From positions 1,132,233 through 1,196,232 of the forward strand of contig NC_089175.1 in NCBI RefSeq assembly GCF_947507565.1: DNA of 64,000 bases, in the 5' to 3' direction. This DNA is from Oscarella lobularis (taxonomy: Eukaryota > Porifera > Homoscleromorpha > Homosclerophorida > Oscarellidae). Positions 12,266 through 27,073 of the stretch are shown here, in pieces (position 1 is the stretch's first letter; every line of letters begins with the position of its first letter). Under the pieces are notes generated by a model, which saw nothing but the letters and a program-made list of their open reading frames with translations, searched no databases and was not told where the DNA came from. The position numbers and the translations under genes are program-made.

Positions 12266-15200
12266 TTAGTTTACATCGTCAGGATTACATTTGAATATTT
12301 CCCTTATCACTGCACCATAGTCTTCCACCTTCAGAGCAAGTATGAGCATTCGTTTCGTAGCCTTCTCATGATGCTTTTCTGCCCATGCATCCAGCATCGC
12401 TTGGGCCCTGTCTCGATTGTTTTCCTTTTCTCCAAAGCCATCCAAATCACTGGCTTTAAACTTTGGGTCTGGACCAAGAACCTCTCCAACGTGCCTCCAT
12501 TTGGCTCTAATTTCTTGAGCTACAGCACGTCGTGCTTCTTTAGATGTAACCTTGTTAAGATCCAACCCTAGCGCAGAATGTAAAATAGCCCTGTTAGAAT
12601 GACCAAAGAATGAGACTTACCGTCAGCCTGATCAACTTCTGATAAAGATACCATCCTTGTAACAAAAAGACGGTAAACATCTCAACATTAGCATGAATAT
12701 TTCAAACCTTACCTTGGAGCTGCTCCAAACCACAACTTCATGCAATCGAGCTCATCCTCATTTAGCTGAATACGACTGCTTCTGTCTGTCCGCTGCAGCG
12801 GAGTCCACATCTTTGTGTTCAGTGAGAAGCTTTCTTCCTCTTTTTTCATTGGAGCGAAGCTTATCAAAGGAGAAGAACCGTCTTCGATTTTCTTCACTTG
12901 GCAATAGAATTCCGCCTGCAATCCCGCCATGCCTCGTTGTTTGGCGTCATTCACGTTCTTAATAAGCCACTCGCGCAATTGGCTGCAACGCGAGGAAAGA
13001 CTGGCCATTTGCTCTTCCGTCAGTGGCTTCTGTTCAACATCAGGGAAAAGTGTGAGACTGACGCAATTTCTGGAGCCTTGGTAGAGAAGTTCTGCGTTCA
13101 CGCCCGGAGACAATGGAAAAATCACTCTATTTCTCTTCAACGGTTCGTCGGCGGACGATAGATGATAATCTCGAATAAGACGAGTAGCCAAACGAAAGAA
13201 GAGCGCTTCCGGGAAGAACAAGACGTCCTTAGCATAGACAATAAGTGGAAATGAAAATGACGTTTTCTGAATGAACGCTTGGCTGTATTTTGTTTCCTGC
13301 ATGAAATCGTCCTGTAGAAAGCAAGGAGCGTAGTAGCCTTGCTCTTCTGATCCTTCTTTCTTTTCTATGAGAACATCAAAATGACAAAGGATGACTTTTG
13401 CGAATGCGTAGTCCCGCTCCTTCACTTCAGCTTGGCTCAGCAAACAGTTTACCAATTTACGAGAAAGAAAGCCAGAATCAACGGCTACATCCCAGTCGTT
13501 GTCAACACTGACTGGAAGATCTGATTTTGAATGTGCTGAACCAACAAATGAAGCCAAGAGCTTGAACAGCCAATCGGAATCGTGAAAGACGATTTTCTGA
13601 AGCCGAGGAACGTCTGGGAAATAGTAAACTGCACCTACATGAGTTAGATGCAGCAGGGCCTCTTCCAATTCTCTGTCATCGGAAATGTAACATTTCTCTG
13701 CGACTTGTTTTACTACCTCGAGCGTTGATACAGAGCGTCCTATGATTTTCGCAAGTTTCCCCATTACGACTTCAAATTTCAGCCAGCGTGCTGGTTGTTC
13801 GGCCTGTTTCTTCCAGTAATCATCTGTCATTCCGTCAACTCGACTTCTAATTTCCTTGGCAGTGGGATCTTCCCTACGTGTACCGGACGTCTTGTTCTCA
13901 ACGAGGAAAAACCCGAGTCCCGATGAAGGTCGAACGAAATGACATTGACAGGCTTGCCTTCGAAATAAATCTCTGAGATAATCATTGTTTTCTCTAATGA
14001 AATCATCGACGGACGTTTCGCCTTTTGCGCATCGAGCTGCGGCTTCTTCGGCTTCCCAGCGGTGAGTTGCAACGCGAAAAATCGCCGGATATTCTACTCC
14101 TTCCGCCTCTCCAAGATATGCACCACCCTGCTGCTCTGCTGCAGGATGAGCAATGTGCACGGAAGAAGCCCAATGCTTGAGGAAATCACCGTTTGTCTCC
14201 ATTCGGCAAAGCTTCTGTGTAATTGCATGAATACTCTCGCCTTCTAATTTTCGGTAAGTGGACTTTGCTTTATCGGTGAGAAGCTTTGCACCATTGAAAA
14301 CAAGCATATAGACGGAAAGAGCGCCGGGAGGCATCAGAGCCACATGAGACGCCAGAAACGGTTCTTGCCCCCCGAGATCGCAGATCGTCATCAAAGTCAC
14401 CTTGTTCCCATCACCGAATAAAGCTTCATCGTTTATTATAGCTTGTATTTCTTCAAGGTACTCTTCGGTCAGCTTCTCGCCGTGGCAAGAGCCTGAAAAG
14501 AGGATTTAACGCAGGCTAAAGCGCGCTAGACTCAATGTTACAAACAGTTACAAACCTTCTGTGAATTGAGTAGAACCACCAGATGACGGCAGACTGTAAA
14601 GAAGTCGCGACTCTCTCTCTCTAACACCACAAGCAACCAACTACATTCTAATTAATTATCTTAAGCAATAATACCGTTTAGTGCCTGCTTCATCCGTACG
14701 AGCATTTCCAAAAGTTGTGTTTAGCTTCTCTTTGTACTCTTCACCATCCAATAGCTTCCACTTCCCAGTATCAGTACCGGCATGGGATTTCATCATGGTG
14801 ATAGCCTTGCTGAGGTCTAGACCACAGGTGCTGGGCTGTTCTTCAAACTTCTGGCCAAAAAGAAGTCGAACAAGACATGTTTTTCCAACTCCGTCCTGCC
14901 CGATCACATGAAGACGAACTCGAGCCACTTTCACTAAGCCCTTCTTCAGATGAGAAGCCCTAATTATAATTTTAGGTAGGCCATCTTTATATGGAATTCG
15001 TCTTACCGTCTATTCGTGTGTTCCAACGTGAAACAAGACACAAATTAATTTGAGTAGGCAATCTCTATATAGAATTCGTCTTACGCGCTATTCGTGTGTT
15101 CCAACGTGAAACAAGACACAAATTAATTTGAGTAGGCAATCTCTATATAGAATTCGTCTTACCGTCTATTCGTGTGTTCCAACGTGAAACAAGACACAAA

Positions 15201-18200
15201 TTAATTTAAGTAGGCAATCTCTATATAGAATTCGTCTTACCTCCTATTCGTGTGTTCCAACGTGAAACAAGACACAAATTAATTTGAGTAGGCAATCTCT
15301 ATATAGAATTCGTCTTACCTCCTATTCGTGTGTTCCAACGTGAAACAAGACACAAATTAATTTGAGTAGGCAATCTCTATATAGAATTCGTCTTACAAGC
15401 TATTCGTGTGTTCCAACGTGAAACAAGACACAAACTAATTTGAGTAGGCAATCTCTATATAGAATTCGTCTTACAAGCTATTCGTGTGTTCCAACGTGAA
15501 ACAAGACACAAATTAATTTGAGTAGGCAATCTCTATATAGAATTCGTCTTACGCGCTATTCGTGTGTTCCAACGTGAAACAAGACACAAATTAATTTGAG
15601 TAGGCAATCTCTATATAGAATTCGTCTTACCGTCTATTCGTGTGTTCCAACGTGAAACAAGACACAAATTAATTTAAGTAGGCAAGCTCTATATAGAATT
15701 CGTCTTACCTCCTATTCGTGTGTTCCAACGTGAAACAAGACACAAATTTAATTTGAGTAGGCAATCTCTATATAGAATTCGTCTTACCTCCTATTCGTGT
15801 GTTCCAACGTGAAACAAGACACAAATTAATTTGAGTAGGCAATCTCTATATAGAATTCGTCTTACAAGCTATTCGTGTGTTCCAACGTGAAACAAGACAC
15901 AAATTAATTTGAGTAGGCAATCTCTATATAGAATTCGTCTTACAAGCTATTCGTGTGTTCCAACGTGAAACAAGACACAAATTAATTTGAGTAGGCAATC
16001 TCTATATAGAATTCGTCTTACGCGCTATTCGTGTGTTCCAACGTGAAACAAGACACAAATTAATTTGAGTAGGCAATCTCTATATAGAATTCGTCTTACT
16101 CCCTATTCGTGTGTTCCAACGTGAAACAAGACACAAATTAATTTGAGTAGGCAATCTCTATATAGAATTCGTCTTACCGTCTATTCGTGTGTTCCAACGT
16201 GAAACAAGACACAAATTAATTTGAGTAGGCAATCTCTATATAGAATTCGTCTTACCGTCTATTCGTGTGTTCCAACGTGAAACAAGACACAAATTAATTT
16301 GAGTAGGCAATCTCTATATAGAATTCGTCTTACTCCCTATTCGTGTGTTCCAACGTGAAACAAGACACAAATTAATTTGGGTAGGCAATCTCTATATAGA
16401 ATTCGTCTTACTCCCTATTCGTGTGTTCCAACGTGAAACAAGACACAAATTAATTTGAGTAGGCAATCTCTACATAGAATTCGTCTTACAAGCTATTCGT
16501 GTGTTCCAACGTGAAACAAGACACAAATTAATTTGAGTAGGCAATCTCTATATAGAATTCGTCTTACTCCCTATTTGTGTGTTCCAACGTGAAACAAGAC
16601 ACAAATTAATTTGAGTAGGCAATCTCTATATAGAATTCGTCTTACGTGCTATTCGTGTGTTCCAACGTGAAACAAGACACAAATTAATTTGAGTAGGCAA
16701 TCTCTATATAGAATTCGTCTTACTCCCTATTCGTGTGTTCCAACGTGAAACAAGACACAAATTAATTTGAGTAGGCAATCTCTATATAGAATTCGTCTTA
16801 CCGTCTATTCGTGTGTTCCAACGTGAAACAAGACACAAATTAATTTGAGTAGGCAATCTCTATATAGAATTCGTCTTACTCCCTATTCGTGTGTTCCAAC
16901 GTGAAACAAGACACAAATTAATTTGAGTAGGCAATCTCTATATAGAATTCGTCTTACAAGCTATTCGTGTGTTCCAACGTGAAACAAGACACAAATTAAT
17001 TTGAGTAGGCAATCTCTATATAGAATTCGTCTTACGCGCTATTCGTGTGTTCCAACGTGAAACAAGACACAAATTAATTTGAGTAGGCAATCTCTATATA
17101 GAATTCGTCTTACCTTCTATTCGTGTGTTCCAACGTGAAACAAGACACAAATTAATTTGAGTAGGCAATCTCTATATAGAATTCGTCTTACAAGCTATTC
17201 GTGTGTTCCAACGTGAAACAAGACACAAATTAATTTGAGTAGGCAATCTCTATATAGAATTCGTCTTACCGTCTATTCGTGTGTTCCAACGTGAAACAAG
17301 ACACAAATTAATTTGAGTAGGCAATCTCTATATAGAATTCGTCTTACCTCCTATTCGTGTGTTCCAACGTGAAACAAGACACAAATTAATTTGAGTAGGC
17401 AATCTCTATATAGAATTCGTCTTACTCCCTATTCGTGTGTTCCAACGTGAAACAAGACACAAATTAATTTGAGTAGGCAATCTCTATATAGAATTCGTCT
17501 TACCGTCTATTCGTGTGTTCCAACGTGAAACAAGACACAAATTAATTTGAGTAGGCAATCTCTATATAGAATTCGTCTTACTCCCTATTCGTGTGTTCCA
17601 ACGTGAAACAAGACACAAATTAATTTGAGTAGGCAATCTCTATATAGAATTCGTCTTACGCGCTATTCGTGTGTTCCAACGTGAAACAAGACACAAATTA
17701 ATTTGAGTAGGCAATCTCTATATAGAATTCGTCTTACAAGCTATTCGTGTGTTCCAACGTGAAACAAGACACAAATTAATTTGAGTAGGCAATCTCTATA
17801 TAGAATTCGTCTTACAAGCTATTCGTGTGTTCCAACGTGAAACAAGACACAAATTAATTTGAGTAGGCAATCTCTATATAGAATTCGTCTTACAAGCTAT
17901 TCGTGTGTTCCAACGTGAAACAAGACACAAATTAATTTGAGTAGGCAATCTCTATATAGAATTCGTCTTACCTCCTATTCGTGTGTTCCAACGTGAAACA
18001 AGACACAAATTAATTTGAGTAGGCAATCTCTATATAGAATTCGTCTTACTCCCTATTCGTGTGTTCCAACGTGAAACAAGACACAAATTAATTTGAGTAG
18101 GCAATCTCTATATAGAATTCGTCTTACAAGCTATTCGTGTGTTCCAACGTGAAACCAGACACAAATTAATTTGAGTAGGCAATCTCTATATAGAATTCGT

Positions 18201-21200
18201 CTTACCGTCTATTCGTGTGTTCCAACGTGAAACAAGACACAAATTAATTTGAGTAGGCAATCTCTATATAGAATTCGTCTTACTCCCTATTCGTGTGTTC
18301 CAACGTGAAACAAGACACAAATTAATTTGAGTAGGCAATCTCTATATAGAATTCGTCTTACAAGCTATTCGTGTGTTCCAACGTGAAACAAGACACAAAT
18401 TAATTTGAGTAGGCAATCTCTATATAGAATTCGTCTTACGCGCTATTCGTGTGTTCCAACGTGAAACAAGACACAAATTAATTTGAGTAGGCAATCTCTA
18501 TATAGAATTCGTCTTACCTCCTATTCGTGTGTTCCAACGTGAAACAAGACACAAATTAATTTGAGTAGGCAATCTCTATATAGAATTCGTCTTACTCCCT
18601 ATTCGTGTGTTCCAACGTGAAACAAGACACAAATTAATTTGAGTAGGCAATCTCTATATAGAATTCGTCTTACAAGCTATTCGTGTGTTCCAACGTGAAA
18701 CAAGACACAAATTAATTTGAGTAGGCAGTCTCTATATAGAATTCGTCTTACAAGCTATTCGTGTGTTCCAACGTGAAACAAGACACAAATTAATTTGAGT
18801 AGGCAATCTCTATATAGAATTCGTCTTACCTCCTATTCGTGTGTTCCAACGTGAAACAAGACACAAATTAATTTGAGTAGGCAATCTCTATATAGAATTC
18901 GTCTTACTCCCTATTCGTGTGTTCCAACGTGAAACAAGACACAAATTAATTTGAGTAGGCAATCTCTATATAGAATTCGTCTTACAAGCTATTCGTGTGT
19001 TCCAACGTGAAACAAGACACAAATTAATTTGAGTAGGCAATCTCTATATAGAATTCGTCTTACCGTCTATTCGTGTGTTCCAACCTGAAACAAGACACAA
19101 ATTAATTTGAGTAGGCAATCTCTATATAGAATTCGTCTTACTCCCTATTCGTGTGTTCCAACGTGAAACAAGACACAAATTAATTTGAGTAGGCAATCTC
19201 TATATAGAATTCGTCTTACGCGCTATTCGTGTGTTCCAACGTGAAACAAGACACAAATTAATTTGAGTAGGCAATCTCTATATAGAATTCGTCTTACCTC
19301 CTATTCGTGTGTTCCAACGTGAAACAAGACACAAATTAATTTGAGTAGGCAATCTCTATATAGAATTCGTCTTACTCCCTATTCGTGTGTTCCAACGTGA
19401 AACAAGACACAAATTAATTTGAGTAGGCAATCTCTATATAGAATTCGTCTTACAAGCTATTCGTGTGTTCCAACGTGAAACAAGACACAAATTAATTTGA
19501 GTAGGCAATCTCTATATAGAATTCGTCTTACAAGCTATTCGTGTGTTCCAACGTGAAACAAGACACAAATTAATTTGAGTAGGCAATCTCTATATAGAAT
19601 TCGTCTTACCTCCTATTCGTGTGTTCCAACGTGAAACAAGACACAAATTAATTTGAGTAGGCAATCTCTATATAGAATTCGTCTTACTCCCTATTCGTGT
19701 GTTCCAACGTGAAACAAGACACAAATTAATTTGAGTAGGCAATCTCTATATAGAATTCGTCTTACAAGCTATTCGTGTGTTCCAACGTGAAACAAGACAC
19801 AAATTAATTTGAGTAGGCAATCTCTATATAGAATTCGTCTTACCGTCTATTCGTGTGTTCCAACGTGAAACAAGACACAAATTAATTTGAGTAGGCAATC
19901 TCTATATAGAATTCGTCTTACTCCCTATTCGTGTGTTCCAACGTGAAACAAGACACAAATTAATTTGAGTAGGCAATCTCTATATAGAATTCGTCTTACC
20001 TCCTATTCGTGTGTTCCAACGTGAAACAAGACACAAATTAATTTGAGTAGGCAATCTCTATATAGAATTCGTCTTACTCCCTATTCGTGTGTTCCAACGT
20101 GAAACAAGACACAAATTAATTTGAGTAGGCAATCTCTATATAGAATTCGTCTTACAAGCTATTCGTGTGTTCCAACGTGAAACAAGACACAAATTAATTT
20201 GAGTAGGCAATCTCTATATAGAATTCGTCTTACGCGCTATTCGTGTGTTCCAACGTGAAACAAGACACAAATTAATTTGAGTAGGCAATCTCTATATAGA
20301 ATTCGTCTTACTCCCTATTCGTGTGTTCCAACGTGAAACAAGACACAAATTAATTTGAGTAGGCAATCTCTATATAGAATTCGTCTTACCTCCTATTCGT
20401 GTGTTCCAACGTGAAACAAGACACAAATTAATTTGAGTAGGCAATCTCTATATAGAATTCGTCTTACTCCCTATTCGTGTGTTCCAACGTGAAACAAGAC
20501 ACAAATTAATTTGAGTAGGCAATCTCTATATAGAATTCGTCTTACAAGCTATTCGTGTGTTCCAACGTGAAACAAGACACAAATTAATTTGAGTAGGCAA
20601 TCTCTATATAGAATTCGTCTTACGCGCTATTCGTGTGTTCCAACGTGAAACAAGACACAAATTAATTTGAGTAGGCAATCTCTATATAGAATTCGTCTTA
20701 CGCGCTATTCGTGTGTTCCAACGTGAAACAAGACACAAATTAATTTGAGTAGGCAATCTCTATATAGAATTCGTCTTACGCGCTATTCGTGTGTTCCAAC
20801 GTGAAACAAGACACAAATTAATTTGAGTAGGCAATCTCTATATAGAATTCGTCTTACAAGCTATTCGTGTGTTCCAACGTGAAACAAGACACAAATTAAT
20901 TTGAGTAGGCAATCTCTATATAGAATTCGTCTTACAAGCTATTCGTGTGTTCCAACGTGAAACAAGACACAAATTAATTTGAGTAGGCAATCTCTATATA
21001 GAATTCGTCTTACAAGCTATTCGTGTGTTCCAACGTGAAACAAGACACAAATTAATTTGAGTAGGCAATCTCTATATAGAATTCGTCTTACCGTCTATTC
21101 GTGTGTTCCAACGTGAAACAAGACACAAATTAATTTGAGTAGGCAATCTCTATATAGAAAACGTCTTACTCGCTATTCGTGTGTTCCAACGTGAAACAAG

Positions 21201-21334
21201 ACACAAATTAATTTGAGTAGGCGATCTTCATGTACAGCAAGGGCCAGCGTTACCTCGGTTTGTCTCTTTATTTAAAAAAGTAAGTCACGAATCTCAGCGC
21301 GCAACTTTACAATCATGCAGTCTTTCCCATCCAT
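12266..21334 (-). CDS. Roc-COR-Death protein, copy 2, with 80-microexon array; exon 1 donor mutated
   Basis: Exons: 21334-21327 (ATGGATGG), 80 triplets inside 15007-21172, 14959-14675, 14593-14556, 14492-12713, 12655-12621, 12567-12266. Without triplets the sum is 2448 nt (815 aa); with all, 895 aa. P-loop GQDGVGKT, DLGGQE, COR and the death domain (KWRHVGEVLG) are intact. The donor after ATGGATGG reads GAAAG instead of GTAAG because of one substitution at 21325. This copy may therefore be unable to join its start exon, or may use another start. A possible alternative donor (GTAAAG, about 16 nt downstream) would break the phase. The remaining reading frame shows no decay, so any loss is recent. 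Confidence 0.8.
14975..21227 (-). repeat. 78-bp tandem array 2: 80 microexon units
   Basis: Eighty units, with triplets from 15007-15009 to 21170-21172 and a single 1-nt insertion in an intron near 15745. The introns are extremely homogeneous. Eight triplets are used (plus strand): AAG, TCC, CTC, CGT and GCG dominate, with GTG, CTT and TCG once each. Higher-order duplication is visible in triplet order: a ten-unit block at 18440-19219 recurs exactly at 19220-19999, and a six-unit block at 15085-15552 recurs at 15553-16021. In transcription order and phase 2 the array encodes a Leu/Glu/Arg/Ala-rich stop-free peptide including ALERDALERERLESFLESAE, which has the spacing of an amphipathic helix or coiled coil. 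Confidence 0.97.
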
Positions 21335-22255
21335 TTTTCAAATTAATTAGAGTGCGCAACTTTGGCAGGAAAACTGCAAATTTAATTTTTTTATGTAAGT
21401 ATTTTATCACAGAAACGATTCAGAGTAAGTAATTTTAATGATCAGCGGAAGAATTCCAGTAATTTGCTTGCAACTACAGCTAGGCAAGAACCGAGGCCCA
21501 AAATCTATCCGGAAGCTTTTATGCAGTCCTCTTTGCATCCATGCCAAATTAAAACTTCAAGTTGCATCCGCGGAGTGCATTACGTCAACAAAGATGGCGC
21601 CATACCCCAACGGATAGACATGCGATATTACTACTTTGTAGTACTGTAACGCCTTTGTTATCGCTTGCCATAAGGGACGAGACGTCAGTAAGATCAGGTG
21701 ACAGCAAAGTTGATTTGTTCAAGTATTGTACAGTATTAAGAAATAGTAACTAAGAGCCTACCGTATGCGAAATCAGCGCCCTCAGTCTTTGTTCGTGTCG
21801 CCGTCCTCCAGCTCAAGAGAATTGAACCCCACGTAAGGACCCGACGTAAGGACCCCACGTAAGGAAACGCAAGCAAACAATATGTAAATATGTAACTACG
21901 GACGCATGCTCGACCGTACGCAAGCATACGCAAGCTTACGCAAGCAGCACTTACGCAAGCAGGGTTGCACTGAAGTGCGCTAAGAACAGGTCCCTGGTAA
22001 AATTGTAACATAAAACGCACTGGCCAATTTTTCTGTTGCGACATTTCGCCGAGCTTCTGACTTTACCTGAGTCTGTATGGCCGGGTGTTTTGTTCTCAGG
22101 GCGCTCTTCTCTAGTATCCGTGTTCAAACGCAAATTGGTAATTGTATTAATTAAGAAGGCAAAGAGATTCCGGCAGTCATTCGAAAGGCATCTTCAGGGA
22201 GAAAAGGGAAAGTCAATATTAGTGGGTTCTCCGATTCTTTATGTACAAAAAACAT
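21335..22255. other. Intergenic region upstream of ROCO copy 2
   Basis: Homologous to 6546-7427 but with unit 2/4-specific changes: an extended tacgcaagc tandem motif at about 21915-21960, an extra cgtaaggac(c) repeat at about 21833-21865, and loss of the 14-bp palindrome. It is the putative promoter region of ROCO copy 2 and 3' flank of OGT copy B. I see no gene in it. Confidence 0.6.
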
Positions 22256-24737
22256 TCACACGATGTGGTCGGGAGGAAGACCGCTTGCGTGTCGGTGCCA
22301 CATCTTCAGCAGCAATTCTTCGAGATCGTGCGTGAACGTTTTGACGTTGAATAGCGGTGACGTCACTCTCGCTTTTCGCACTTTCGCCTTGAGTGCTTCG
22401 AGCCTTCACATAGACAAAATCGGGTTACCCGGGCAACAACGCACGCGCATTACAAAACCCCGCGTAACTTACTTTTCGCGATCCAAGCCATATTCGCACG
22501 CTATGTCCTCGTAGTCGCGCGCCGACTTGGCGATGAGCTGAGGAAAGCCGAGAGCGGTCAGCTGAGACGCAGCGACGCGCGACGCCAGAGTCTGCTCCGG
22601 CAACGTAACCATAGGAGTGCCCGCCCACAAAACATCCATCGCTACAAAAGAGAGAGAAAAATGTATATACTCATATATTTCTATTTATTTACCTGTTGTG
22701 TGCCCATTGCAAAGAGGCGTATCTAAACACATATCGGCTAATTTTCCGCGACGCACGTGCTCTTCCTTCGGCGCGACAGCCGAAAAAACCACGCGATTCG
22801 CGTCGACGCCTGCCGCCGCGACCGTCGCCAGCACATTTGCCTCGCCGGCGGCGGGAAATCGGAGGAGCCACAGGACGCTATGAGGCACGCGTTTCAATAT
22901 ATTAATCCACATTTCCATCGTCGCCGGATTGATCTTGTAGAGCTGATTGAAATTGCAATAGACGATCGCCTCGTCGGGCAGGCCGTATTGCGCGCGCGTC
23001 GTCAACGGATGAAAGGGAACGCGATCTTCGCCGCTGAGCATGCGCGCCGTCAAACCTAAATTGACTCCCGTCGCCGCCGGCGGAACGACGCCGACCGACG
23101 ACGTCACTTCGATACGGGAGACGCCGTTCGACGACGAGGCGGCGACGGCGGAAGATGTAGAGGCGACCCAGTGCTTCATTTTCGCTTCCGTGACGTCTTC
23201 GCCGGAGTCCTCTTGGAGCAGATGCGGAAACATGTTCGCGTGATCGCCGATGAAGAACGTTCGCGGCATGTAGGCGAGTTTTTCGGAGTACTGCTCGCAA
23301 AGTTCGATTGGTGACGTCACTCGATCCGTGATGATGTAGTCCATGAAGGGAGCGCCGCTTGTGCCTGGATATCCAAGCCACATGACCTGAGAAAAAATCA
23401 GAAAATCATAAATTGAATTATAAATCAATTAGATGATACAGCAGTCACATAATAAAACTTATAAAGGGGCCTGCCTCTCTCTATTGATTCATAGTGCTAT
23501 CTTATTTTCACAAATGAACTACAGTAATCTTATATAAGGGAGCCCGCCCTACATTGATTTACTACTCCTCCCTTCTACCTGAAGTGGGCATGGCTTCAGA
23601 GCAAATATTTTCATTTCTTGCACCCTTCGTGTATCCGTTCAGATTGATGAGAACGTGGATGCCATGAGCGTGAACGAGATCTGCAGCCTTGCCTGCATTT
23701 GGCTCCTGCAAAAAAGATAATCATTTTATTCAAATACGATTATTATTATTATTAGTAGTAGTATACCTGAGAAAGATCAATGAAGTGATTCACTTCCTTC
23801 ACATTGGACCGAAATTGAGAGCCGTCGCTAGGCGACAATGCGTAGCAGAAAACCTTGCACACAAATTTCACTACTACGTGTATAAAATCTGCGTTTTTCT
23901 TTTCTTTACCTCCACGCGACATCGATTGTGACTAGACGGCACACTCTGCATCAAATGAGACGTCGGATGATTACAGAAGTCTGACGACATGTATCCGATT
24001 CTCTGACGGCCTCCGGACGCTTTCAAATCGACGGGATACCTATGCGGATTCTTGTGGAAAATCTTGACCTAAGAGAAAGACACGTAGAAGGCATTTTTTC
24101 TATGCCGTTCACTCCGGCAGACCTTGTCCAAGGAGAGCGAGGCGTGGCGCGACGCAATGGCTTTGCGCACGGCGTGAGAGAGCGGATAGAGCATGCTGTA
24201 ATGAGGATGCACGGAGGGAAGACGATTCTTGCGCAACTGATGGCTTATAATGGCACCAATTTGCCTCATTCGATTATCATAATCACTCCAATCGCAAATA
24301 ATCTAAAAGAAACAATTCAAAAATTAAAATTAAAATAATTGCATCCCTTATACCTGAAGACAGTGAGCGAGATTGCAAAATGCGTCCGGAAAATCGGGTT
24401 TCAACTTCAAAGCCATCTTTTGCCTCCGGGATGTTTCCAGAATCCTTCAAATGAACGCATTAGAAGAAGAGAAATCCCCATCTGAACGTCGTCTTGCCTT
24501 GTGCAGAGAAGCGAGATTGCTGTGAGCGTCGGCGAACGCCGGATTGATTTGTATGGCTCTCGTGCAGCACTGCAAGGCCCCATTCAAATCCTGCATCTCT
24601 TTCAGCAGATTTCCCATGTTGCTGTAGGCGTCCGCAAAACCGGGCGCAATCCTAAAACAAAAATGAAGACAAACCCCACGTTTTCATATATTTTTTCAAC
24701 GTGATAGCAGCGTAGATAGCGGCGTCTCTGTAGTGAG
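22256..24737 (-). pseudogene. 5'-truncated OGT copy B
   Basis: Same exon content and same truncation point inside the HYRDA TPR exon as copy A, with the same 11-nt deletion near 24419. Catalytic exons remain open ([36 protein letters not shown]). Shared lesions show that the truncation and deletion preceded amplification of the unit. Confidence 0.85.
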
Positions 24738-25998
<1,261 letters not shown>

Positions 25999-27073
25999 TA
26001 AAGGAATTTTACGGGTTAAGAATGACCACGCCCTCTGAGGCGTTCGTTTGATCGTTGTCTGGTCGACTCAATTCGAACGGATCTGTCTTCGTCGAGCTCA
26101 AACAACGGCTTCCGCGTTCGCTCGAAGCGACCTGAGATGCGCATTTTACTCTTGGAGATGTCGAGGCGATATTTCGGGCTCAAGTCTCGCCACGACGTCG
26201 TTTTCATTCGATTCTCTGCACATTGTGTTGTACAGTTTCTCCGCTTGAAACGAACGACTCCAGGAGTCCAGGAAGAATCTGAGGAGTCGAACGAACGAAA
26301 ACACGAGTTCAACGTTAGCGCGCGTGACTTTCATGTAGGCGTGCCTCTTAAATTTCGCTGTTTTCGCACTTCTCCTTCTCTAATTTCGCGTCTTGCTGTT
26401 AGAACATTAGACAACTACGAGATAAAATACAAAATGCTCAAATAGATTTTTGACAACCTCATACGATTTTCCGTTATTTTGCTCAGGTATTCACTAAACT
26501 TCAAAAAAAACGAGTGGGAAGCAGGAAAAGACCTCCCTCAGACAAAAAGCAGAGAAAGTAGTAGCAGAAGAATATTTATTTAAAGAATTTCTTACATGAG
26601 TCAGATTTAGAGTTTTACATATAGATTTATGACAGGAATGAATTTTAATGAGCTAGGCTTATGCAATATGTGTCAGCTGTTGCTACGAAAACAATGCAGG
26701 GACAAAGGCACGAACTGTGAAGTACACGTAGAATATTTACAGCATGGAAGCTGCTGTACAGTAGCCAAAAAGAAACCAGTGATTTCATCTCACTATTGAC
26801 TAATGGCAAGGCTTGGACGCTTGGTAGGAGATGACTTGTCGATAATGAGGTGACTAAGCAATTCTGTATTTCACAGTCGTCAAGATTCTAGTGATGCAAA
26901 ATAAAACTAAATTCAAACACCGTTTTTCAGCAACAGACGATACCAGCAAAACGCACAGATATTCCAGCTACGAGACTACATATACCTAGAAACAAGACAT
27001 AATAATTAATTAAAACAAAAAACGATTACCATAGCCATACTTGTACTACAATTGACGAGGAGAAAGTGAGCAG
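25999..27073. other. Spacer between HHIPL fragment B and ROCO copy 3
   Basis: Nearly identical to 82-1156 over its whole length, in contrast to the diverged unit 2 and 4 spacers. I see no gene in it. Confidence 0.6.

Noticed and set aside
14975-21227. Ordinary satellite DNA with a random variable site
   Set aside because: All variation falls in one exact triplet flanked by invariant AG and GT(AAG/AGG), the flanking exons fit in phase, and the triplets spell stop-free protein-like sequence in four arrays.
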